Positions 1-7,153 of a stretch of DNA of 64,000 nt are shown here, piece after piece (within the stretch, counting starts at the first letter, position 1; every line of letters starts with the position of its first letter). The stretch is from Candidatus Geothrix skivensis. Its GTDB lineage: Bacteria > Acidobacteriota > Holophagae > Holophagales > Holophagaceae. The position numbers and the translations under genes were made by a program. The stretch lies in assembly GCA_016721195.1 (NCBI GenBank), contig JADKIO010000005.1, positions 1,052,001 through 1,116,000 of the forward strand, written 5' to 3'. Below the pieces are notes generated by a model. That model was not told where the DNA came from and did no database searches. It was given only the letters and a program-made list of their open reading frames with translations.

Positions 1-500
1 TCCACGCAGACGGAGTGGATCCCTGGGGCGTCCGCCCCCCCGCCCATCCACTTCCGGCGCTCCGGCATGTGCCAGAGGGAGTCCACCAGCTGCCAGGTGG
101 CGCCGCTGTCCTCGCTTCTGAACAGGCCCCCCGGCAGGGTCCCGGCCCAGAGCAGCCCTGGCTGGGAGGCCAGACCCGGCGCCAGACACCAGAAGCGGAT
201 GAGGCGCCAGGGGATCTCGCGACCCATGAAGTCCTTCTCCACATGGCCCTCGGGCGGGGTGGGATAGGCGGGCACGCCCAGCTCCTCCCAGGTGGCGCCA
301 CGGTCTTTGGATTGGTGCAGCTTGGCGCCGAAGTGACCGTGGTCCAGGGCCGCGTACCAGGCGCCGTCCCGGCGATCCTGCATGGCGAGGGAGACGTTGT
401 CCCCCAGGAAGAAGACGCCCTCCAGGGCCCACCTCCCCATGCCCTTGCGGCGGGCGGAGAAAAGCCCCTTCCGGGTGGACACCAGCAGCTGGTCAGCCAT
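1..500 (-). CDS. BNR/WD40-like (exo-alpha-sialidase-like) repeat protein, C-terminus cut by the window
   Basis: The frame stays open from an ATG at 500 to the window edge, giving about 166 N-terminal residues. It begins MADQLLVSTRKGLF and contains two BNR/Asp-box-like signatures, SKDRGATWEEL and SEDSGATWQLV, typical of sialidase-fold beta-propellers (glycosyl hydrolase/photosystem assembly-like family). No signal peptide is visible, so it is probably cytoplasmic. The stop of the upstream MoaD/ThiS-like gene lies one base before this ATG (TGA-A-ATG), so the two are almost certainly co-translated. Real hydrolase activity is unproven; many such repeat proteins are not sialidases. Confidence 0.8.
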   Translation of the reverse strand, partial: MADQLLVSTRKGLFSARRKGMGRWALEGVFFLGDNVSLAMQDRRDGAWYAALDHGHFGAKLHQSKDRGATWEELGVPAYPTPPEGHVEKDFMGREIPWRLIRFWCLAPGLASQPGLLWAGTLPGGLFRSEDSGATWQLVDSLWHMPERRKWMGGGADAPGIHSVCV

Positions 501-501
501 T

Positions 502-771
502 TCAACCTCCGGAAAGCGCCTGCATGACATAGATTTCGGCCGCCGTGGCGACGGGATCGCCCAGGGTCAATCGGTCTGTGATGGCCTCGCCATTCACGAA
601 GATCGCCATGTGGAACCGCAGGGCACCGTGCTCATCCAGCACGTAGCCCCGGAGCTTCGGATACAGAGTGAAGGCCGCCTCCAGGCTTTCCCGCACCGTC
701 GCCCCTGCCACCTCGCAGGGCGGACAGGGCACGTGGCGCTGGAGGTTCTGCGTGAAGGCGACGCGAGGCAT
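502..771 (-). CDS. MoaD/ThiS-like ubiquitin-fold small protein ending in Gly-Gly
   Basis: This is an 89-residue protein starting MPRVAFTQNLQRHV and ending ALSGG. The size, the beta-grasp-like pattern (short beta strand, conserved helix ESLEAAFTLYPKLRGY, then VFVNG-type turn as IFVNGEAI) and the C-terminal diglycine match the MoaD/ThiS/ubiquitin-like family. Members carry sulfur as a C-terminal thiocarboxylate or are conjugated to partners. I chose the ATG at 771 over an upstream in-frame ATG at 822, because a TTGACA element sits at 817-822, where transcription would start downstream of it. No molybdopterin or thiamine genes are nearby; the only partner is the BNR protein, one base downstream. 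Confidence 0.82.
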   Translation of the reverse strand: MPRVAFTQNLQRHVPCPPCEVAGATVRESLEAAFTLYPKLRGYVLDEHGALRFHMAIFVNGEAITDRLTLGDPVATAAEIYVMQALSGG

Positions 772-793
772 GGGGATCCGGAGAGGACCCGCC

Positions 794-822
794 ACTGTGC
801 CCCTGGCCGAGCTCCCTGTCAA
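794..822 (-). promoter_or_regulatory. Sigma70-like promoter for the MoaD/ThiS-like-BNR operon
   Basis: On the minus strand a perfect TTGACA (817-822) is followed after 17 bases by CACAGT (794-799), a weak match to TATAAT. Transcription would start near 787, about 16 bases before the ATG at 771. Prediction from sequence only. Confidence 0.45.
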
Positions 823-901
823 GACAGGCGCATAAGGCCGGTTGTCGAATCACGATTCTGGCGGCTACTCCGGGGAAGCAGTTTCATCGCAGAAATTGCA
901 G

Positions 902-931
902 AAAAAAACGCAGGGAGTCTCCCCCCTGCGT
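902..931 (-). terminator. Rho-independent terminator after mdh
   Basis: Read on the minus strand, an 8-bp stem (ACGCAGGG/CCCTGCGT, 908-915 with 924-931) with an 8-base loop is followed directly by seven T residues (902-908). It lies 20 bases past the mdh stop codon and separates mdh from the MoaD-like operon. Confidence 0.88.
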
Positions 932-950
932 CTCTGGTTGGATCTGAAAG

Positions 951-1937
951 CTAGATGAGTCCGAGTTCCTTCACGGCCTGGCGCTCTTCGTCCAGTTCCT
1001 TGGCAGTGGCGTCCATCTTGGCGCGGCTGAAGGCGTTGATCTCCAGCCCCTTCACGATGGCAACCTCACCGTTCTTCACGGTGACGGGGAAGCCGTACAC
1101 CAGGCCCTGGGGCACGCCATAGCTGCCGTCGGATACGAAGGCCATGCTGGTCCAGTCGCCCTCGGGGGTGCCAAGCGCCCAGCTCTTCATGTGATCGATG
1201 GCGGCGTTGGCGGCGCTGGCGGCGCTGCTGAGTCCGCGGGCCTCGATGATGGCGGCGCCCCGCTTGGCGACGGTGGGAATGTAGGTGGTCTCGTACCAGG
1301 CGTGGTCATTGACCAGGTCGTAGGCGCTCTTGCCGTCCACGGTGGCGTGGTAGAGGTCGGGGAACTGGGTGACGCTGTGGTTGCCCCAGATGGTCATCTG
1401 CTTGATGGCAGTGACGGGCTTGCCGGTCTTCTCCGCGAGCTGGGAGATGGCGCGGTTGTGATCCAGGCGCACCATGGCGTGGAACTGGGTGGCCTTGAGC
1501 TTGGGGGCGTTGGACAGGGCAATGAAGGCGTTCGTGTTGGCGGGGTTGCCCACCACCAGCACCTTCACGTTGCGGCTGGCCACTTCGCTCAGGGCGTGGC
1601 CCTGGGGCTTGAAGATGCCGCCGTTGGCGGTCAGGAGGTCGCTGCGTTCCATGCCGGCCTTGCGCGGCAGGGCGCCCACCAGCAGGGCGTAGTCGACGTC
1701 CTTGAAGGCCACCATGGGATCGTCGGAGACCACCACGCCCGCCAGCAGCGGGAAGGCGCAGTCCTTCAGTTCCATGACCACGCCGTTGAGGGCCTTCAGC
1801 GCCGGGGTGATCTCCAGCAACTGGAGGATCACGGGCTGGTCATTGCCCAGCATCGCGCCACTGGCGATGCGGAAGAGCAGGCTGTATCCGATCTGACCGG
1901 CAGCGCCGGTGACGGCCACGCGAACGGGGAGCTTCAT
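951..1937 (-). CDS. mdh: Malate dehydrogenase
   Basis: The 328-residue protein interconverts malate and oxaloacetate with NAD in the TCA cycle. The N-terminus has the Rossmann motif TGAAGQIGYSLL (about residues 10-21). Later motifs are GALPRKAGMERSDLL (mobile substrate loop with arginines), VVGNPANTNA, VRLDHNRA and WGNHSVTQFPD, which holds the catalytic histidine. Length and motifs fit the dimeric cytosolic-type MDH family rather than the tetrameric LDH-like one. A strong Shine-Dalgarno (AGGAGGAA) precedes the ATG. It is a single-gene unit closed by the terminator at 902-931. Confidence 0.97.
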   Translation of the reverse strand: MKLPVRVAVTGAAGQIGYSLLFRIASGAMLGNDQPVILQLLEITPALKALNGVVMELKDCAFPLLAGVVVSDDPMVAFKDVDYALLVGALPRKAGMERSDLLTANGGIFKPQGHALSEVASRNVKVLVVGNPANTNAFIALSNAPKLKATQFHAMVRLDHNRAISQLAEKTGKPVTAIKQMTIWGNHSVTQFPDLYHATVDGKSAYDLVNDHAWYETTYIPTVAKRGAAIIEARGLSSAASAANAAIDHMKSWALGTPEGDWTSMAFVSDGSYGVPQGLVYGFPVTVKNGEVAIVKGLEINAFSRAKMDATAKELDEERQAVKELGLI

Positions 1938-1964
1938 GCGGGTTCCTCCTGGGTGATTGGGGTC

Positions 1965-1970
1965 ATTCTA
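1965..1970 (-). promoter_or_regulatory. Probable -10 element of mdh
   Basis: TAGAAT on the minus strand, inside GGGGTATAGAATG, lies 28 bases upstream of the mdh ATG and just before its Shine-Dalgarno. No good -35 is visible (TTTTCA at 16-base spacing is the best), so only the -10 is called. Confidence 0.35.
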
Positions 1971-2049
1971 TACCCCGATGTCCACCTGAAAAGACGCCAG
2001 CACTGAATCGTGACGAAGGTCCAACCTCAACCCTTTGAGTACCTACATG

Positions 2050-2766
2050 TCATGATTCGAGGCTCTTCACCACCGAGGCCCCGCCTAGCATGCGCATCTG
2101 ATTGAGGATCCAGGCCTGCCGTCCGCGGACATATTCGCTGGGGGCATTCGCGTGGAACCTGCGGGGATTCGGCAGCACGGCCGCCAGCAGCGCCGCCTCG
2201 GTCGGCGCCAGTCGTCTGGCGGGTTTTCCGAAGTAGGTGCGGGCCGCCGCCTCCGCCCCGTACACCCCATCCCCGAACTCCACGATGTTCAGGTAGACCT
2301 CCAGAATGCGCTTCTTGGACCAGCCGGCTTCGATGAGCAGGGTGAACCAGGCCTCCAGTCCCTTCCGGGTCCAGGAGCGGCTGTTCCAGAGGAAGAGGTT
2401 CTTGGCGGTCTGCTGGGACACCGTGGAGGCGCCCCGCTTGCGGCGGCTCTTCTCGTTGTGCTGGACCGCCTTCTCGATGGCCTGCCAGTCGAAGCCGAAG
2501 TGCTCCGCGAAGTTCTGGTCCTCCGCCGCGATCACCGCCGCGCCCAGGTTCGGCGATATCTCTTCGAGCGGCACCCAGCGGTGGCGGGAGGCGTAGGGCT
2601 TGTCGCTGGACCAGGATTCCACGCGCCGCTGCACCATCAGCCCCGAGACGGGCACCGGCACCCACCGGAAGACCAGTACAAGCACCAGATTCAGGGCCAG
2701 GAAGACCCCCACCCCCCAGGCCAGGCCCACCAGGAGCCGCCGCATCCAGCCTCGTCTTGTCGCCAT
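2050..2766 (-). CDS. mtgA: Monofunctional biosynthetic peptidoglycan transglycosylase
   Basis: The 238-residue inner-membrane protein polymerises lipid II into glycan strands in the periplasm. After a short basic N-terminus (MATRRGWMRR) there is one membrane helix (about residues 11-33), then the GT51 domain. Family motifs are present: AAEDQNFAEHFGFDW with the catalytic glutamate, GASTVSQQTAKNLFLW, and RKGLEAWFTLLIE. There is no transpeptidase domain, and the length matches MtgA. The frame continues open upstream, but it would run through the divergent PilZ gene, so I placed the start at 2766. It is divergently transcribed from the PilZ gene at 2867. Confidence 0.93.
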   Translation of the reverse strand: MATRRGWMRRLLVGLAWGVGVFLALNLVLVLVFRWVPVPVSGLMVQRRVESWSSDKPYASRHRWVPLEEISPNLGAAVIAAEDQNFAEHFGFDWQAIEKAVQHNEKSRRKRGASTVSQQTAKNLFLWNSRSWTRKGLEAWFTLLIEAGWSKKRILEVYLNIVEFGDGVYGAEAAARTYFGKPARRLAPTEAALLAAVLPNPRRFHANAPSEYVRGRQAWILNQMRMLGGASVVKSLES

Positions 2767-2866
2767 CGTATCCAGTCCCGTCGCGAAACCTATAGTCTGC
2801 CAGTCCGCGGGCCGATGCGAGCCTAAGGCTTCCCTGACGGGGGAGCCCCACCCGGAGCCCAGCTTG

Positions 2867-3241
2867 ATGTCCGTCCAGCAGGAGCAGCGGAAGTACCCCC
2901 GCATGAGCGTCTCTGACGCGGAATACGGCGTCCGTTTCCAGGTAGGGGGCCTGGCCATCCGCGAAGGGCGCCTGGTGAACCTCAGCGCCGGTGGCTGCGG
3001 GATCGAGGTGGCCATCACCGATGTATGGCTGCTGGACGTGGGCGATGTCCTGGAAGACTTCCACGTGGACCATCCCGACCTGCCGGCCGTGCCCCTGTCG
3101 GCCCTGGTCATGCGGATGCTCGGGAAGGTGCCGGGGAAGACCAGCGGATACGTCCTCGTAGGGGTCGAGTTCCAGCGGATCACCCCCTTCGTGCGGAACC
3201 TCATCGCCGATCACGTGAGCGCCCGGATGGGTCCGGAGTGA
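2867..3241 (+). CDS. PilZ domain protein (likely c-di-GMP receptor)
   Basis: The 124-residue protein is essentially one PilZ domain. The two c-di-GMP-binding signatures are intact: R8-K-Y-P-R12 (RxxxR) near the N-terminus and N38-L-S-A-G-G43 ([D/N]xSxxG). PilZ domains bind cyclic di-GMP and change partner activity in motility, adhesion or exopolysaccharide output. The HEAT-repeat gene follows 67 bases downstream on the same strand, so that protein is a candidate partner. The ATG at 2867 is chosen because it directly precedes the domain; the frame is open further upstream without a homologous extension. Confidence 0.85.
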   Translation: MSVQQEQRKYPRMSVSDAEYGVRFQVGGLAIREGRLVNLSAGGCGIEVAITDVWLLDVGDVLEDFHVDHPDLPAVPLSALVMRMLGKVPGKTSGYVLVGVEFQRITPFVRNLIADHVSARMGPE

Positions 3242-3308
3242 CCGGCCCCACCAGGATCATGGGCCGCTGCCCGGCTGCCGATGCCATTCCAGAGGCGGGG
3301 GCCACCCC

Positions 3309-5240
3309 ATGAAGCAATCCCCCTTCGAGATGTTCCTGGATCGGCTGGACCCTGATGGGCGGGAGCACCAGCTCGCCTTCTTCCGGATCATGGCGGCCGC
3401 GGGCCCCGATGCCATGGAGAGCCTGACGGAGCGGGTCCACCGGGTCTCCTGCCCGGCGGGTCTCAAGCAGCTGGTCCTGGAGTTCAGCTTCTACTTCCCC
3501 TGGCCCCAGTGGGTCCCGGTCATCGAGCGCCTGCTCCGCCACGAGAAGCACCTGGAGCTCTTCGAAACCGGGGTCCACGCCCTGGGCCGGATCGGCACGA
3601 CCGAGGCCCTCGACGCCCTGCGGGAGCTCTCCCTCACCCGGGCCACACCCACCTTCCGCCAGCTGGTGGACCAGGCCCTCCGGGAATCCGACCCCGCTGA
3701 GGCCTTCCAGCACCATTTCTCCCGGCTGCTCCAGGGCAGCGCCCATCCGGCGGACGCCAACGAAGGCGCCCACCAGCTTTCCCGGCTGCTCGGCCCCCAC
3801 CACCTGGAACCGCTCAAGGCCGGCGTGAGCCACCCGGATCCGCTGGTCTTCCGCCACGCCCTGCGGCTCATCTGCCAGATCCCCACCCCGGAAGCGGCTG
3901 CCTTCCTGCTGGAGTATCTGGAGGACATCCAGCGGGATGCCATGGAGGATCGCGAAGCCCGGGTCATCCTGACCGGCTTCCGGGCCCTGCCCCGCCCGGA
4001 GGTGCTGGAGAAGGCCATCCAGCTCCTGTCCGCCCGCTGGGAGGGGCCGCAACCCGACGCCGTGGCGGACCTGGCCTCGGGCCAGGCAGACCGCATCCAG
4101 GCCGCGGTCGCCACGCTGCGCCAGGCCGGCACCGGCATCCTGGATGTCCTCCTGGCCGATACCCTCCAGGCGGCCCTGGACGAGAAGCCGGCCCACCTGG
4201 CCAAGTTCCTGTCCCAGGCGGGCGAATCGGCCCACCAGCGCACCCGGCGCCTGGACTTCGCCCTGCTCACGGCAGCCCAGGGGCTGGCGGAGCTGGCGGG
4301 CCGGGGGCACATCCAGATCGATGCGCTGCTGCCGTCCCTGGCGGAGCCCCTGAGGCAGGGCACCGGCAATGCGGGCGTGGCCAGCGCCCTCGCCTCGGTG
4401 GTGCCCGTCGGAGACCAGGAACTCCTGGACCTCCTCCTCGGCCAGGCCGAAGGCGCCCTGCGGAGCGCCGCCCTGGAGGTCCTCGGCGGCCGGAGGGATC
4501 CGGACCTGCGCCCAGCCCTCCTGAGGCTGCACCGGGATGCCATCGCCGATATCGCCGACCGGAGCCTCTGGCACCTGGGACAGCTGCCGGATCCCGAAGG
4601 CACCGCCCGGACCTTGCTTGGGAACGCGGATCCCGAGGAGGTCCTGGTGGGCCTCCGGTTCATCGCCATGCACAAGCTCGTGGCGCTGGTGCCAGACCTC
4701 CTGAAGCTGGCGGCCGTGGAGCAGAGGGAAACCCTGCTGCTCGCCACCTACAGGGCCCTGGGTGAGGTGGGATCCGCCCAGGCCGTGGAACCCCTGCTGG
4801 GTTTCCTGCAACTCGCCATGGCCCCGCCGGTCCAGGTGGCCATCGCCGAAGCCCTTCGCGATCTGGGCGATGGCCCGGGGGCCGTCGCGCTCTGCGGGAA
4901 GGTCAGAGAGCTCAAGAGCCCCGAGCTCTGCACGGTGGCACTGGAGGCCCTCGCCCGGGCCCACAACACGCCAGACCGGCCCCTGCCCGCGGTGGAATCA
5001 GCCCTGCTGGTCACCATGACCCGGGGTGGCTGGTCCGCCCGGAATCCCTGGCCCCTGCGGCCGCGCATCGTGGACGCCTTGGTGGCGGTCCAGGTGCCGG
5101 GCCGGAGCATGTGGATGGAGCTATCCAACCTGGTCCAGACCACCCTCGGCGAAAAGCGCGCACCGGGAGCCGTCTCCACCGAGGACGTGGCCCGGATGCA
5201 GGCCGGGGCGAGGCTCCTGGTCCAGAGGGCCCAGGGCTGA
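3309..5240 (+). CDS. HEAT-repeat scaffold protein
   Basis: This 643-residue protein has no signal peptide or membrane helix and is built of repeated paired helices. Examples are LFETGVHALGRIGTTEALDAL, FRHALRLICQIPTPEAAAFL and LLATYRALGEVGSAQAVEPL, each a typical HEAT or PBS-lyase-like repeat. Such solenoids bind other proteins; no catalytic motif is visible. It lies directly downstream of the PilZ gene, so a role in c-di-GMP-linked signalling is possible, but this is inferred from context only. No named family is recognised beyond the repeat class. Confidence 0.8.
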   Translation: MKQSPFEMFLDRLDPDGREHQLAFFRIMAAAGPDAMESLTERVHRVSCPAGLKQLVLEFSFYFPWPQWVPVIERLLRHEKHLELFETGVHALGRIGTTEALDALRELSLTRATPTFRQLVDQALRESDPAEAFQHHFSRLLQGSAHPADANEGAHQLSRLLGPHHLEPLKAGVSHPDPLVFRHALRLICQIPTPEAAAFLLEYLEDIQRDAMEDREARVILTGFRALPRPEVLEKAIQLLSARWEGPQPDAVADLASGQADRIQAAVATLRQAGTGILDVLLADTLQAALDEKPAHLAKFLSQAGESAHQRTRRLDFALLTAAQGLAELAGRGHIQIDALLPSLAEPLRQGTGNAGVASALASVVPVGDQELLDLLLGQAEGALRSAALEVLGGRRDPDLRPALLRLHRDAIADIADRSLWHLGQLPDPEGTARTLLGNADPEEVLVGLRFIAMHKLVALVPDLLKLAAVEQRETLLLATYRALGEVGSAQAVEPLLGFLQLAMAPPVQVAIAEALRDLGDGPGAVALCGKVRELKSPELCTVALEALARAHNTPDRPLPAVESALLVTMTRGGWSARNPWPLRPRIVDALVAVQVPGRSMWMELSNLVQTTLGEKRAPGAVSTEDVARMQAGARLLVQRAQG

Positions 5241-5252
5241 GCGCGGCCCGCC

Positions 5253-5281
5253 TTGTGCTTCCCATGGCCGGGTGCTAGCTT
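5253..5281 (+). promoter_or_regulatory. Candidate promoter of the ilvA leader transcript
   Basis: TTGTGC (5253-5258) and TAGCTT (5276-5281) are separated by 17 bases, in the short gap between the HEAT gene and the leader peptide. The start site would fall near 5288, 14 bases before the leader ATG. Confidence 0.45.
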
Positions 5282-5301
5282 GGCTTCTAGCCGACCCCAC
5301 C

Positions 5302-5370
5302 ATGACCCATTCCAGCCTCCCCATCATCTCCGCCGCCATCGCGATCATTCGGTCGCGCGAGGGGGCATAG
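5302..5370 (+). CDS. Isoleucine-rich leader peptide of the ilvA attenuator
   Basis: A 22-codon frame reads MTHSSLPIISAAIAIIRSREGA, with five isoleucines (codons 8, 9, 13, 15, 16). It lies between a candidate promoter and a strong hairpin just before ilvA, whose product starts isoleucine synthesis. This is the standard arrangement of transcription attenuation: when charged tRNA-Ile is scarce, the ribosome stalls at the Ile codons. No clear Shine-Dalgarno is seen, and the short 5' end would make initiation near-leaderless. The call rests on codon content and position, not on peptide homology. Confidence 0.75.
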   Translation: MTHSSLPIISAAIAIIRSREGA

Positions 5371-5395
5371 GCCGGATCACTCCACGAATCCAAGC

Positions 5396-5431
5396 CACCC
5401 CCCGCACCGCAAGGTCGGGGGGTGTTTCGTT
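5396..5431 (+). terminator. Attenuator terminator hairpin ahead of ilvA
   Basis: CACCCCCC (5396-5403) pairs with GGGGGGTG (5417-5424), followed by TTTCGTT. It lies between the leader stop (5370) and the ilvA Shine-Dalgarno (5435). A G-run at 5361-5365, at the end of the leader peptide, can pair with the C-run at 5398-5403 and would act as the antiterminator. Confidence 0.75.
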
Positions 5432-5445
5432 ACCAGGAGCAGAAC

Positions 5446-6987
5446 TTGAACTCTGAAGCAGCCCAGTCCCCTTCCCGCGATCTCCTCGAGCGCATCCTCA
5501 CGGCCCTGGTCTACGACGTGGCCATCGAATCCCCCCTGGAGCCCGCCCGGCAGCTGTCGGCGCGCCTTGGCGCCGCCGTCTGGTTCAAGCGCGAGGACCT
5601 CCAGCCGGTGTTCTCCTTCAAGCTGCGGGGAGCCTACAACAAGATCGCCCACCTGAGCGAGGCCACCCGCGCCCGTGGCGTCATCGCCGCCTCGGCGGGC
5701 AACCACGCCCAGGGCGTGGCCCTGGCCGCCCAGCGGCTGGGCTGCCGGGCCACCATCGTCATGCCGGTCACCACCCCCAGCATCAAGGTCGATGCGGTGC
5801 GGGCCCTGGGGGCCGAGGTGGTGCTGCAGGGGGACTCCTTCGAAGGGGCCTTCGCGCACTCCCAGGCGCTGCAGGCGGAGCTGGGCGCCACCTACATCCA
5901 CCCCTACGACGACCTGGATGTCATCGCCGGCCAGGGCACCATCGGCCTGGAGCTTCTGCGCCAGATGCCCCGGGGCATGGAGGCGGTCTTCGTGCCCGTG
6001 GGCGGCGGCGGCCTCATCGCGGGCATCGCGGCCTACCTGAAGCGCCTGCAGCCGGGCATCCGCGTCATTGGCGTGGAGCCCTTGGATGCCGATGCCCTGA
6101 GCCAGTCCCTGGCGGTGGGACACCGGGTGAAGCTGGACCAGCCGGGCCTCTTCGCCGACGGCGTGGCCGTGAGCCAGGTGGGCGAGCACACCTTCCCGCT
6201 CTGCCAGGCCTTCGTGGACGAGGTGGTCCTGGTGGGCACGGACGAGATGTGCGCCGCCATCAAGGATGTGTTCCAGGAGAACCGGTCGATCCTGGAGCCC
6301 GCGGGGGCCCTGGCGGTGGCGGGACTAAAGGCCTGGGCCGAGCGCCACCGGAACCGGCCCAGCCCCGGCGCCCTGGTGGCGATCCTGTCCGGCGCCAACA
6401 CCAACTTCGACCGCCTGCGCTTCGTGGCCGAGCGGGCCGAGCTGGGCGAGCGGCGCGAGGCCATCCTGGCGGTCACCATCCCCGAGCGGCCCGGCAGCTT
6501 CCGGTCCTTCTGCGAGCGCATCGGCCAGCGCTCCATCACCGAGTTCAACTACCGCTACGCGGATCCGAAGCGGGCCCACATCTTCGTGGGCCTCCAGGTG
6601 GCCGATCGCGCCGAGACCCGGCTGCTCCTGGAGCGCCTCCGTGCCGATGGACTGGAGGCGGAGGACCTCAGCGAGAACGAGATGGCCAAGCTCCACATCC
6701 GCCACCTGGTGGGCGGCCGGGCACCCTCCGTGAGCCACGAGCGGGTGCTGCGCTTCGAGTTCCCGGAGCGGCCCGGCGCCCTGCTCCGCTTCCTGGATCG
6801 CATGAATGCCGGCTGGAACATCTCCCTCTTCCACTACCGGAACCACGGCGCCGACTATGGTCGCGTGCTGGCGGGCATTCAGGTGCCTCCCGAGGACCAG
6901 CCCGAATTCGAGGCCTTCCTGGACCAGCTGGGCTACGCCTGGGTGGACGAAGGTGCCAATCCCGCCTACCGGCTGTTCCTGGCCTGA
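5446..6987 (+). CDS. ilvA: Biosynthetic threonine ammonia-lyase with two ACT-like domains
   Basis: The enzyme deaminates threonine to 2-oxobutanoate, the first committed step of isoleucine synthesis. The PLP fold is clear: KREDLQPVFSFKLRGAYNK with the PLP lysine near residue 59, ASAGNHAQGVA, and the phosphate-binding loop VGGGGLIAG. From about residue 340 two ACT-like regulatory domains follow, marked by IPERPGSFRSF and FPERPGALLRF, so feedback inhibition by isoleucine is expected. I chose TTG at 5446, because AGGAG ends six bases upstream and the alternative GTG at 5422 lies inside the terminator stem. The start gives 513 residues, the usual length for this form. The attenuator upstream likely controls it. 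Confidence 0.95.
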   Translation: MNSEAAQSPSRDLLERILTALVYDVAIESPLEPARQLSARLGAAVWFKREDLQPVFSFKLRGAYNKIAHLSEATRARGVIAASAGNHAQGVALAAQRLGCRATIVMPVTTPSIKVDAVRALGAEVVLQGDSFEGAFAHSQALQAELGATYIHPYDDLDVIAGQGTIGLELLRQMPRGMEAVFVPVGGGGLIAGIAAYLKRLQPGIRVIGVEPLDADALSQSLAVGHRVKLDQPGLFADGVAVSQVGEHTFPLCQAFVDEVVLVGTDEMCAAIKDVFQENRSILEPAGALAVAGLKAWAERHRNRPSPGALVAILSGANTNFDRLRFVAERAELGERREAILAVTIPERPGSFRSFCERIGQRSITEFNYRYADPKRAHIFVGLQVADRAETRLLLERLRADGLEAEDLSENEMAKLHIRHLVGGRAPSVSHERVLRFEFPERPGALLRFLDRMNAGWNISLFHYRNHGADYGRVLAGIQVPPEDQPEFEAFLDQLGYAWVDEGANPAYRLFLA

Positions 6988-7017
6988 ACCCGACCTCGCG
7001 TTACCAACCAAGGCTCG

Positions 7018-7140
7018 AAAGGAAAAAGCCAACGCGAATGCGCAAAGGCCCGATGAAGGCGAGCGGAGCTGAGCCGGGATCTGGATTCCTGCTCTTTCCC
7101 TTTGCGGTCTCTGCGCCTTTGCGTGGATCATCTTTTTCTC
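7018..7140. repeat. Imperfect inverted repeat with CGCAAAGGC-type motifs
   Basis: The gap between ilvA and the aminopeptidase gene holds a left arm (7022-7049, GAAAAAGCCAACGCG then AATGCGCAAAGGC) and a right arm (7091-7140). The reverse complement of the right arm reads GAAAAAGATGATCCACGCAA then AGGCGCAGAGACC. The arms share GAAAAAG and two GC[A/G]AAGG-type blocks. Similar GCAAAGGCGC-rich intergenic elements occur in many bacterial genomes; the function is unknown. Confidence 0.5.
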
Positions 7141-7153
7141 GGTGGAGGACGGC

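Noticed and set aside
1191..2006. 271-codon plus-strand frame opposite mdh
   Set aside because: It is dominated by Gly/Val/His runs typical of reversed coding sequence, and mdh on the other strand is unmistakable.
2767..3204. N-terminal extension of the mtgA frame up to 3204
   Set aside because: It would run opposite the whole PilZ gene, has no membrane or domain content, and the MtgA N-terminus is complete at 2766.
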